Source of the DNA: Desulfobacteraceae bacterium
Lineage (GTDB): Bacteria > Desulfobacterota > Desulfobacteria > Desulfobacterales > Desulfobacteraceae
Length of the DNA: 12,436 nucleotides
Assembly (NCBI GenBank): GCA_003354055.1
Contig: PIVQ01000142.1
Span: 1 to 12,436 of the forward strand
Direction: 5' to 3'
The number at the start of each line of letters is the position of its first letter. Within the stretch, counting starts at the first letter, position 1. The notes under the pieces are model-generated. The model was not told the DNA's origin, searched no databases, and worked only from the letters and a program-made list of their open reading frames with translations. A program made the translations under genes and the position numbers. This document shows positions 1 through 6,343 of the stretch, piece after piece.

Positions 1-498
1 CAGCGGACCTGCGGCTACGACTGCATTGAACATGAACTGGAAGCAGATGCCGCCCATAAAGAGGTGGCCCGCTGTCTGAGATGCGATATCTGCATCGGCT
101 GCGGCATGTGCGAGCTGGTCTGCAGTGAAATGGGGTTCAACGCCCTAAAATTCAGTGAAACCCCGGCAGGCCGCCTGATGTTCACTGATTTTGTCGGGCC
201 CGGAACGTCCTGCGCCGGATGCGGCGCCTGTGACAAGGTATGCCCCACCAATGCCATCCGGGTGCTGCGCGGAGCTGACAAGGTATCCACCCAGTTCACA
301 GGCACCCCTGTCTGCGAGCAGCCCCTGGTACCCTGCACGGTCTGCGGCACACCCCATGTCACGGAACGATTCCAACAGGGTCTTGCCCAACGATCCCACA
401 AAGGCATGGCAGAGGTAAACGGTGAGATCTGCAGCAATTGCGCCCGTAAAAAAAGCGCAGCAGCACTTAAGGCCACGGCCAGTAAGTATACGAGATGA
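1..498 (+). CDS. C-terminal part of a 4Fe-4S ferredoxin-domain (probably FAD) oxidoreductase, 5' partial
   Basis: The reading frame is open from the first base and ends at TGA 496-498, so the start lies upstream of the window; the GTG at 64 is internal. In window numbering the protein has two ferredoxin-type 4Fe-4S motifs: Cys31/34/37/41 (CIGCGMCELVC) and Cys71/74/77/81 (CAGCGACDKVCP). They are followed by two CxxC pairs (Cys112/115 and Cys144/147) that could hold a metal as a zinc ribbon. The run RCLRCDIC before the first cluster is typical of the junction after the pyridine-nucleotide/FAD domain of glutamate-synthase-small-subunit-like oxidoreductases, so the missing N-terminus is probably that domain. 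The likely role is electron transfer between NAD(P)H and ferredoxin, or to a partner enzyme such as AOR. The MoeB-like gene follows after 26 nt. The Fe-S assignment is strong; the FAD domain and partner are inferred. Confidence 0.8.
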   Translation, partial: QRTCGYDCIEHELEADAAHKEVARCLRCDICIGCGMCELVCSEMGFNALKFSETPAGRLMFTDFVGPGTSCAGCGACDKVCPTNAIRVLRGADKVSTQFTGTPVCEQPLVPCTVCGTPHVTERFQQGLAQRSHKGMAEVNGEICSNCARKKSAAALKATASKYTR

Positions 499-524
499 TA
501 TTTGAAAATCATTAAGGATAAGTT

Positions 525-1280
525 ATGACCTTTACCCCCACAGAACTGCAGCGGTATGACCGCCAGATACGGATCAGGCAGCTGGGCCAAGACGGCCAAA
601 AGCGCCTGAAGCAGGCCTGCATTGCCGTTGCAGGGGCCGGGGGTTTAGGATCACCCGCTGCCATGTACCTGGCAGCGGCAGGTGTGGGCAGGCTGCGCAT
701 CATTGACTGCGATATCGTGGAAACCGGCAACCTGAACCGCCAGATCCTCCACGGGCAGCCCGATGCAGGACAGCCCAAAACAGAATCTGCTAAAGAAACC
801 CTCACCCGGATCAACCCGGACATCCGGGTGGAGGTCAGACAGGCCAGGATCACCAAAGATAACGCTTCAGATCTTTTTAAAGACTGCCAAGGGATAGTGG
901 ATGCCATGGACAATATTGAAACCCGGTATATATTGAACCATACTGCCACCTCCCTTGGCATTCCCCTTTTCCACGGCGCAGTAAACGGATTTGAAGGCCA
1001 GGCCATGACCGTGATCCCGGGCACGACTGCCTGCCTTCACTGCCTGTATGGAGAACCGGTGCAGGATGCGCCAAAACAGATTATCCCGGTCATCGGGGTC
1101 ACCCCGGGGGTGATCGGCACCATCCAGGCCACAGAGGTCATAAAATTTTTAATCGGCAAGGGCGATCTGCTGACAAACAGATTGATCCGATATGACGGCC
1201 TTGCAATGGCTTTTAATGAGTTCAGTGTCCGGCCAAGGCCGGATTGCGGGCATTGCGGCCATGAGAATACAGGTAAATAG
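525..1280 (+). CDS. moeB: MoeB/ThiF/HesA-family adenylyltransferase (E1-like)
   Basis: This enzyme family uses ATP to adenylate the C-terminal glycine of a small ubiquitin-like sulfur carrier. The 251-aa protein shows the nucleotide-binding motif GAGGLGS at residues 37-43, Asp63 with the NLNRQ motif at 69-73, and the adenylate-binding Asp129. The four zinc cysteines are present as CLHC (170-173) and CGHC (241-244). The helix GVIGTIQATEVIKFL (195-209) is typical of the family, and the length matches stand-alone MoeB/ThiF. The ATG at 525 follows AAGGA at 514-518. The next gene, a MoaD-like carrier, starts 8 nt after the stop, so the two are almost certainly co-translated and act as an E1/carrier pair. 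With the Fe-S subunit upstream, the likely use is sulfur transfer for molybdopterin (Mo or W cofactor) synthesis serving a neighbouring enzyme. ThiF or HesA function cannot be excluded from sequence alone. Confidence 0.9.
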   Translation: MTFTPTELQRYDRQIRIRQLGQDGQKRLKQACIAVAGAGGLGSPAAMYLAAAGVGRLRIIDCDIVETGNLNRQILHGQPDAGQPKTESAKETLTRINPDIRVEVRQARITKDNASDLFKDCQGIVDAMDNIETRYILNHTATSLGIPLFHGAVNGFEGQAMTVIPGTTACLHCLYGEPVQDAPKQIIPVIGVTPGVIGTIQATEVIKFLIGKGDLLTNRLIRYDGLAMAFNEFSVRPRPDCGHCGHENTGK

Positions 1281-1288
1281 GAGGCCCC

Positions 1289-1558
1289 ATGATAACCATT
1301 CATATTCCCCTGATCCACCGGCATTTGAGCGATGATGTTGAAACCTTTGAGGTTGAAGGTGATACTGTGGGGCAGTGCCTGAAACAGCTGGTAAAGGCAT
1401 TTCCTCAGATGCAGGAGGCGCTTTATACTGATAAAGGGGATCTTCATCACCTTGTTGAGATTTTTGTGAATTCAGAGAGTGCTCATCCTGGGGAGTTGGC
1501 CCACCCCACGAAAGATGGGGATGAGATTCATATTGTAACTCTTCTGTCCGGTGGATAG
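1289..1558 (+). CDS. moaD: MoaD/ThiS-family sulfur carrier protein
   Basis: This 89-aa beta-grasp protein ends in LLSGG; the terminal Gly-Gly is the site that the E1-like enzyme adenylates and that then carries a thiocarboxylate. Other family marks are the FEVEGDTVGQCLKQL stretch near residues 20-34, the mid-protein run EIFVNSE, and DGDEIHIVTLLSGG at the end. The start is clear: AGGAGG at 1279-1284 overlaps the stop of the upstream gene, and ATG is at 1289. It forms a pair with the preceding MoeB-like gene and probably supplies sulfur for the pterin dithiolene. In AOR-type loci such carriers may be dedicated to the tungsten cofactor; that is inference from context. Only about 55 nt separate its stop from the convergent, AT-rich minus-strand block, and I see no strong terminator there. 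Confidence 0.9.
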   Translation: MITIHIPLIHRHLSDDVETFEVEGDTVGQCLKQLVKAFPQMQEALYTDKGDLHHLVEIFVNSESAHPGELAHPTKDGDEIHIVTLLSGG

Positions 1559-1612
1559 TGATCGAGCGAAGGTTTCGTCAAAAATGTAGCCAAATAGCTC
1601 ATCTCAAGTTGT

Positions 1613-2362
1613 TTACAATTTGTTTAAGCAAATCAAAAAATTAGTAGTTTCTTCATCAAGCGAAGATATTTCATCAGTAATCTTCACTATATCTATAAAA
1701 TATTTTTTTTGCACTACTAAATACTTACCAAATTCTTTAAATAGCTTTTTATCCTTTTTATTAAGAAAATGATTTTTTTTGATCCTCATATTAATTTCCT
1801 TCAAATCAAATATTATCTCAGAAATATCATCTTTCATTAACAACGATAAAAATAGCTTAATAATAGGAATGTTTTTTTCCTCTGAAGATGAATAATTAGA
1901 TAATCTGTCTTTTATTTTAAAATACACTGATTGCTTTAATATTAAATATTTATCAATCTTTAGAAGATCATCCCCTCTTTTTTCCAATATCTTTGATTTA
2001 ACTTCTAATTTCACTGATTTTTTTTCGATGGCTTCACTTTTCTTTTCAAAGCCGTTTATTATATGTAGCGAATATCCTAAGATCAGTGTTAAAACAATAG
2101 TTACAATTGCTACGTCAAAAGGGTTTTGATTATATTTCAATATTTTTTCAACTACCTTCTCAAAGAATGGTATTAATAGAACTATTGAGGTAGCGATTCC
2201 TAAAGGAAATAAATAGTCACACCTTTCATCACTACTTGGGTCACTATCTCCATTTTTCGATAAAGCAAGCTTGTTCCATTTGAGGTATGTAAAAAATAAA
2301 ATAAAAAAACCAACCCAAAAGAATAAATAATAAGAATGGTATAACTCTTCAAATTTAAACAT
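1613..2362 (-). CDS. Three-helix membrane protein with a coiled coil, last gene of a two-component module
   Basis: I do not recognise this 249-aa protein. Hydrophobic stretches suggest three membrane helices, near residues 11-27, 50-67 and 83-103, with a short polar loop (NGDSDPSSDERCD) between the first two. After helix 3 comes a highly charged, heptad-like segment (about 104-140, rich in EKKS, KLEVK, ILEKR) that should form a coiled coil. The rest is Lys-rich and helical and probably cytoplasmic. There is no receiver, kinase, nuclease or DNA-binding motif. AAGGGAA lies 5 nt before the ATG, and the gap from the receiver gene stop is only 11 nt, so it belongs to the same transcript. By context it is a candidate output or sensor component of the kinase/receiver pair. 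The gene is very AT-rich, like its neighbours. Confidence 0.75.
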   Translation of the reverse strand: MFKFEELYHSYYLFFWVGFFILFFTYLKWNKLALSKNGDSDPSSDERCDYLFPLGIATSIVLLIPFFEKVVEKILKYNQNPFDVAIVTIVLTLILGYSLHIINGFEKKSEAIEKKSVKLEVKSKILEKRGDDLLKIDKYLILKQSVYFKIKDRLSNYSSSEEKNIPIIKLFLSLLMKDDISEIIFDLKEINMRIKKNHFLNKKDKKLFKEFGKYLVVQKKYFIDIVKITDEISSLDEETTNFLICLNKL

Positions 2363-2373
2363 GAAGATTCCCT

Positions 2374-2841
2374 TTAATTAAATTTTTTTATTTTTTTTAA
2401 AATTTTTGCAACCTCATCATGAAAAGAACTCATATCTTCTTTTTTAAAACAATTTGTTTCAGAAAATGGTTCTGCCCCTTTAATTTCATAGTACTCATCA
2501 CTGACAGCTGACAAATAAAGGAATGGTTTTGGATTACTCAAAGTATTAATATACATTCCCAAGGTTTGCCCTAAATTCAACCGTCCCTTTTCATTTCTTT
2601 CTTGGTATTTTTCAAATATTATTCCCATCTCTTTTGGTAAACTATCCGGAAATGGTAAATGTATATCTATAACGGCTAAAGAATAATTGCCGTCACGCAA
2701 AGCCCCAAAACTATCTTCAATTCCAGAATAGAACTCTAACTCCGCCCCCATTCCCACAAAACCTGAAAATAACTCTTTGACAATCCCTATTCTATCATCA
2801 ACGATGATAATTTTATTACCGCTAAGATCAATATTCTTCAT
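2374..2841 (-). CDS. Stand-alone response-regulator receiver domain protein
   Basis: A receiver (CheY-like) domain without an output domain. I choose the ATG at 2841 rather than the in-frame ATG at 2862: it overlaps the kinase stop as ATGA and is preceded by GGGAAGGA, a good ribosome site and a classic coupling arrangement. The resulting 155-aa protein keeps the phosphorylation set: acidic pair Asp15/Asp16 (IIIVDDR), phospho-acceptor Asp59 (LAVIDIHLP), Ser111 in the Thr/Ser position (FLYLSAV) and Lys133 (CFKKED). An insertion of about 30 residues after the acceptor, around the run EKYQERNEKGRLNLGQ, makes it longer than a typical receiver. With no DNA-binding part, it probably passes phosphate or acts by protein contact, perhaps on the membrane protein encoded 11 nt downstream. 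Receiver identity is well supported; the partner is inferred. Confidence 0.85.
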   Translation of the reverse strand: MKNIDLSGNKIIIVDDRIGIVKELFSGFVGMGAELEFYSGIEDSFGALRDGNYSLAVIDIHLPFPDSLPKEMGIIFEKYQERNEKGRLNLGQTLGMYINTLSNPKPFLYLSAVSDEYYEIKGAEPFSETNCFKKEDMSSFHDEVAKILKKIKKFN

Positions 2842-4061
2842 ATTTTCCTTCCCAGTGGCCAAGTCAATTCTGCTATAACTCTCTTGTTCTTTTTATTATA
2901 TACCCTCAATTCGCCACCAATTCCTTGAGTCCAATGTTTCGCAATAGCCAATCCCAGATGTGTTCCTTCTTGAGACCCACTATACCTTTTATAAAAAGGG
3001 TCAAATTTGTGTTTGTCGTTATCTTTTGAAAGGTGGCCGAAATTAGCAATTGATATTTTCAGAGACTGATTTGAACATTCTTGAAAAATAACGATATTAA
3101 GATCCTCATTTTCTTTACAATACGTCTTTTTCGTATGTTTAATGGCGTTGGCCAACAAATTTCTTACAACATTTATGAAAGCAACTTTTTCTCCAACTAA
3201 ATATATTTTATTATCATATAAAGCAGTATTTACTATCTGAGTATCAATCAAAGAGGCCCAATATTCATATTCTCCAACTATATCATTAAAAGTATTCTCT
3301 AAATAAAAAAATGAATTTTCTTTCTGGTAGGAGCCATCCGTTTCTGTTTGAATTCTGTTATATTTTAAGAAGTTTTCTGACATCAAGAACAAACTATCTC
3401 CTGCTCTTTCTATACTCTTAAAAGGCATTGTGGTTGCCATTCCATGATACTTTTTCTCTAATTGTTTTAGTGAATGCCTTATATTACTTAATTCAGAACG
3501 AATTTCATGAGCAAACGTCCGCGACCACAGAACCATCATCGCTTGATAATGGTCAATAAATGCACGTAAAGTTCGTTTGTCTGCGTTTTCATCAATTCTC
3601 TCTTGTCTATATTCATCATCTAAGAAATCCAAAAAGCCACTGGGGGTAAGATTAACAGCAATTTCGGCTTGACACCATTTGTCTTGATATTTTACCCGAA
3701 ATACATTTGTTAGCAAAATAACTTCTTCATCATTCTTATTTTTGTCAATTGCAATACAATTTTCGGGATGTGTTGAACTTCCGGCTATTACCTCATCACA
3801 ATCTTTCATTGACTGTTTTCTAACGTTTGTATCCTCAACTACAAATAAATCAAGATAATTTGTCCCAATGGCTTCTTGTTTTGTGAAGCCATATATATTT
3901 GCCGCACCTTCACTCCAGAAGACAATCTCATAATTATTTTCAGCCCCATACGAAAACCAAAAGGAAACAGGCAAAAGATCGAGAATCTGAGCCAAAGTTC
4001 TATAATCAGCATTTTGCGGTAAACTACTTATAGCCTCAAATATTTTATTCAAAACGTTCAC
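2838..4061 (-). CDS. Cytosolic PAS-domain sensor histidine kinase
   Basis: This 407-aa protein lacks membrane segments, so it should sense an internal signal. A PAS domain covers about residues 25-145 (pattern FWSEGAANIYGFTKQEAIGTN, then a beta-rich half). The dimerisation helix carries the H-box FAHEIRSELSNIRHSL, with His185 as the expected phosphorylated residue. The ATPase part has an N-box at 297-305 (NVVRNLLANAIKH), an F-box-like FDPFYKRYSG at 353-362 and a G2 box GTHLGLAIAKH at 366-376. The G1 box is unusual: ANFG stands where DxG is expected. The start used is GTG at 4061; a TTG three codons further in is also possible, since neither has a textbook ribosome site. The stop overlaps the receiver gene by ATGA, so phosphotransfer to that receiver is the natural expectation. 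Confidence 0.88.
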   Translation of the reverse strand: MNVLNKIFEAISSLPQNADYRTLAQILDLLPVSFWFSYGAENNYEIVFWSEGAANIYGFTKQEAIGTNYLDLFVVEDTNVRKQSMKDCDEVIAGSSTHPENCIAIDKNKNDEEVILLTNVFRVKYQDKWCQAEIAVNLTPSGFLDFLDDEYRQERIDENADKRTLRAFIDHYQAMMVLWSRTFAHEIRSELSNIRHSLKQLEKKYHGMATTMPFKSIERAGDSLFLMSENFLKYNRIQTETDGSYQKENSFFYLENTFNDIVGEYEYWASLIDTQIVNTALYDNKIYLVGEKVAFINVVRNLLANAIKHTKKTYCKENEDLNIVIFQECSNQSLKISIANFGHLSKDNDKHKFDPFYKRYSGSQEGTHLGLAIAKHWTQGIGGELRVYNKKNKRVIAELTWPLGRKI

Positions 4062-4405
4062 CCTACTCTATTTGTGTTGCAAGTTTAAGTATACTTTTAC
4101 ATAAATCACTGTGTTTCCAAGCCTGTTTAAGAATAAACAGAAACAAGAAATTGATACTTTTAATAATTGCACACTCCCTGCCTCAAGTACATCTTTTAAG
4201 ATTCCAATTGGCTTCCGCTTATCCATATCAACAAATATTTTATAACATTTCATCTCTATTGGGCCGGACTTAAGATCAAGATATCAAGAGATTGATGCTT
4301 AAATTTTTTCTTATTTAGTATGAAAACACCTGCAACCTAAGTTACAGGTCGTTGTTAAAAACAAGAGAACATGTCACATTTTAATTAATCCTCAATTTCA
4401 GAAAG
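4062..4405. other. Intergenic stretch between the kinase and dehydrogenase genes
   Basis: This AT-rich stretch should contain the promoter of the kinase module on the minus strand, but I see no convincing -35/-10 pair. A 61-codon frame (minus, 4068-4253) ends just before the kinase start; it has only a weak ribosome site, no recognisable motif and a low-complexity hydrophobic middle, so I do not call it a gene. An imperfect inverted repeat lies at 4328-4349 and is listed separately. Confidence 0.5.
4328..4349. terminator. Imperfect inverted repeat, possible weak terminator or operator
   Basis: The 22 bases read ACCTG, one mismatch, AAC, a CTAA loop, then GTT, mismatch, CAGGT. The stem is 5 + 3 bp around a single mismatch. 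On the minus strand it lies about 57 nt after the dehydrogenase stop and is followed by GTTTTC, a poor U-tract, so a terminator role is possible but weak. It could equally be an operator for the kinase module transcribed away from it. Confidence 0.3.
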
Positions 4406-5161
4406 CTATTTTTTATTAAACTCCATTTCGCATTTGGAGACATAATCCACGTTGCTATAACCGCCATCTACTGTTATAATCTGACCATTAATAAAGCTCG
4501 CAGCTTGAGACGCCAAGAAAAAGACAGCCTCAGCGACTTCTCCAGGCTCTCCGTTTCTTTTCATGGGAGTAAATTCTTTAGCATTTTTATCAAAAGGCTC
4601 ATAAAATTCGCCCATAACGTCATTGATCCAGCCTGCGGCAACAGCGTTAACTCTAAATTTATTTCCAAAATTTACACATAGTGATTTTATTAAATTATGC
4701 ATTGCAGCCTTGGTTACGGCATATGCACTTGCACCGAAAGAACCATGGTATCCATCAATGCTTGTAATAGAAATAATTGAGCCTCCTTGAATTATTTGAC
4801 CATGGATCTTATGGAAGATATAATTGGGTGCTGTAAGATTTATAGCAATGCTCTTATCCCAGATGGCGTGATCAAAATCATCCTGATTTTCTTCCTCATA
4901 AAACATTTGAGAATTGATCAATAAATCAATTTTAAGATCGTTAATTGATAGCAAGTACTCATCTATTTCATTTCTATTTTCTAGATTAACTTCATGCACA
5001 GAAAGCCCATTCAATCCTTCGGAGAATTTCAACGCCGTTTCTTTTTTGTCTGATTGGTAGGTCCCTATCACGTCATATCCATTTTCAATAAGTTTAGTAG
5101 TCACTGCCTGTCCATACCCTTCATCTGCCGCACCAGTCATTAATGCAATTTTGTTACTCAT
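4406..5161 (-). CDS. Short-chain dehydrogenase/reductase (classical SDR, FabG-like fold)
   Basis: A 251-aa NAD(P)-dependent oxidoreductase of the classical SDR type. Residue numbers are from the ATG at 5161, preferred over the in-frame ATG at 5173 because the GGAG needed as ribosome site overlaps that first ATG. The cofactor motif TGAADEGYG is at 9-17. The catalytic tetrad is Asn108, Ser134 (ITSIDG), Tyr147 and Lys151 (YAVTK). The C-terminal part has the usual GEPGEVAEAVFFLAS and GQIITVDGG. One departure is the NNAG motif, read here as INSQ (82-85). The substrate cannot be told from sequence. It lies downstream of the exporter gene on the same strand with a gap of about 190 nt, so co-transcription is possible but unproven. 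The possible link to the radical SAM locus is inference only. Confidence 0.9.
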   Translation of the reverse strand: MSNKIALMTGAADEGYGQAVTTKLIENGYDVIGTYQSDKKETALKFSEGLNGLSVHEVNLENRNEIDEYLLSINDLKIDLLINSQMFYEEENQDDFDHAIWDKSIAINLTAPNYIFHKIHGQIIQGGSIISITSIDGYHGSFGASAYAVTKAAMHNLIKSLCVNFGNKFRVNAVAAGWINDVMGEFYEPFDKNAKEFTPMKRNGEPGEVAEAVFFLASQAASFINGQIITVDGGYSNVDYVSKCEMEFNKK

Positions 5162-5300
5162 AATTTTCTCCATGTTATAAATTGAAATGTAGATACATTG
5201 CCTAATAGCTTTAGACGCATCATGTGCTTTTATGCCTTATTTGTTTCAATCCCTCAGTATTAAATATTAGGTTTTATCTTAACGATTTCACTTGCTTCTA

Positions 5301-5314
5301 TGGGGAATACCCCA
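5301..5314. other. Perfect short hairpin after an orphan Shine-Dalgarno sequence
   Basis: TGGGG-AATA-CCCCA forms a 5-bp perfect stem with a 4-nt loop in the 193-nt gap between the exporter and dehydrogenase genes. On the minus strand a strong AGGAGG (5321-5326) stands just before it, followed after 5 nt by TTG and only five sense codons before TAG. No U-tract follows, so it is not a standard terminator. It may be a leader structure for the dehydrogenase gene or part of a decayed gene. Confidence 0.3.
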
Positions 5315-5354
5315 AAAGTTCCTCCTGAAAGAGTGATGTTAAAGTTTTTTAAAA

Positions 5355-5684
5355 TTAATTAATTAGTTTTAGACCTACTATTCCGATTAAAATTATTGCA
5401 ATCATTATAAGCTTAATCGGTTGAGCAGATTCATTGAAAAGTACTATGCCCAATATAGTTACCCCAACAACCCCCATTCCAGTCCACATAGCGTAAGCTA
5501 CACCAATAGGAATATTTTTCATCGCAATAGTGAGAAAAAGGAATGCTAGGATGGCAGTTATTGGGACAAAAGGGAAAATATATATTTTGGAATTTCCATT
5601 ATTTAGATAGTAATATTTTAGAATAATGGGCCACAAAATTTCAAAGATTCCAGCTAAGCATAATAACGTCCACTTTGTTTGCAT
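5355..5684 (-). CDS. sugE: Small multidrug resistance (SMR) family transporter, SugE/Gdx-like
   Basis: A 109-aa protein with four membrane helices (about 5-22, 34-53, 60-80 and 87-107), the standard SMR size; such proteins work as antiparallel dimers exchanging protons for cations. The essential membrane glutamate is Glu15 in LAGIFEILWP. The SugE/Gdx flavour is clear from Gly12, Trp18, the run AMKNIPIGVAYAMWTGMG (54-71) and NESAQPIKL near the C-terminus; Gdx members export guanidinium. By eye alignment the position equal to the conserved Gdx Ser42 is Ala47 here, so the substrate may differ. The start is ATG at 5684 with AAGGA 6 nt upstream. No guanidine riboswitch pattern was found upstream; that sequence is instead the end of a decayed acetyltransferase gene. 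Family call strong, substrate uncertain. Confidence 0.9.
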   Translation of the reverse strand: MQTKWTLLCLAGIFEILWPIILKYYYLNNGNSKIYIFPFVPITAILAFLFLTIAMKNIPIGVAYAMWTGMGVVGVTILGIVLFNESAQPIKLIMIAIILIGIVGLKLIN

Positions 5685-6128
5685 GTGTTTTCCTTTTTGT
5701 ACTTCATCAGAATACGACTCATTCTGTCGTCCTAAAACACTTCGCTTTCGGTAATGAAACTTATATTTTCATAAAAGGGACACAAATTTTCTTGAGCGTG
5801 AATGTAGATTAATTAGCAACTTCTATTTAATGCAGTTTTTATCATAAATTCAATCATGTTTTTTCTAACACTAAATCTACGAGACTTGGTTAGAACAGCA
5901 ATCCTTTCAAACTTAGCTGTTTCTCCTGTATATATTATTCTTCCAGTTGCAATAGGCTCATTATTGTTTTTCCTTATGATGTGAACCACTTTTTCAGTCT
6001 TAATATTGTCATATTCTTTTAAAAACGAACAACAGTGTTCATCTACAAAGGCAATTCCTCTAATAGCTATTGAATATACTAAATCAATATAATATTTTAA
6101 TTCGTAAAAGTGTGGAATCCTTTTGCAT
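5654..6128 (-). pseudogene. Decayed GNAT-family acetyltransferase (YjcF/ElaA-like)
   Basis: Minus-strand translation gives a nearly full GNAT protein broken in three places. ATG 6126-6128 has a good AGGAG six bases upstream, but the following frame hits TGA after 14 codons; the GNAT frame lies one base over, so a one-base insertion (or two-base deletion) follows the start. That frame reads MKRIPHFYELKYYID, then a GNAT-like core including EKVVHIIRKNNNEPIATGR and AKFERIAVL, up to TAA at 5813-5815. It continues in the same frame past the stop as IHAQENLCPFYEN, the HAQ...FYE signature of this subfamily, before TAG at 5732-5734. It next stops at 5654, inside the exporter gene. The acetyl-CoA loop is also worn (KSRRFSVRK instead of RxxGxG). 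Several independent lesions argue for real decay rather than a single sequencing error. Confidence 0.8.
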
Positions 6129-6343
6129 TTAGTCTCCTGAAACTTATATACTCAAACGCATGAAATTGTGGCTAAACATACTCTAAAAGAACAAAACACA
6201 TGGCACAACTCAGTAAAAAATCTGACCTAAGATTTGCTTATCAATATTATGAAAGAGTGTAAAGAGATTTCAAAAACTATTAAAATTGAATTGTAAGTAT
6301 TAATACAGGAAACCTCAGTGCTGAACAGTGCGGTGGCCCCTCC

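Noticed and set aside
15..1450. Several long minus-strand frames opposite the Fe-S, MoeB and MoaD genes
   Set aside because: They are shadows of well-supported GC-rich coding genes and show no protein motifs.
1583..1606. Possible terminator between moaD and the convergent membrane-protein gene
   Set aside because: The stem is only 3 bp (AGC/GCT) and the T-run is short; not enough to call.
1613..4061. The kinase/receiver/membrane trio as a Detocs defence system
   Set aside because: Detocs has an effector fused to its own receiver; here the third protein has no receiver, and the kinase has a PAS rather than a repeat-type sensor region. Only the general idea of a signalling-based effector remains.
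4068..4253. 61-codon minus-strand frame before the kinase gene
   Set aside because: Weak ribosome site, no motif and low-complexity sequence; it could be chance in AT-rich DNA.
5709..5730. Interleaved complementary segments (ACGAC/GTCGT and AGAAT/ATTCT) before the SMR gene, resembling a small pseudoknot riboswitch
   Set aside because: The loops joining the two stems would have zero length, which is not possible for a real pseudoknot; no guanidine-I, -II or -III consensus is present, and the region is the 3' end of the acetyltransferase pseudogene.
5654..6128. Recoding (pyrrolysine at TAG) to explain the in-frame stops in the GNAT gene
   Set aside because: TAA also interrupts the frame, a frameshift is present near the start, and the acetyl-CoA loop is degenerate; decay explains all of these.
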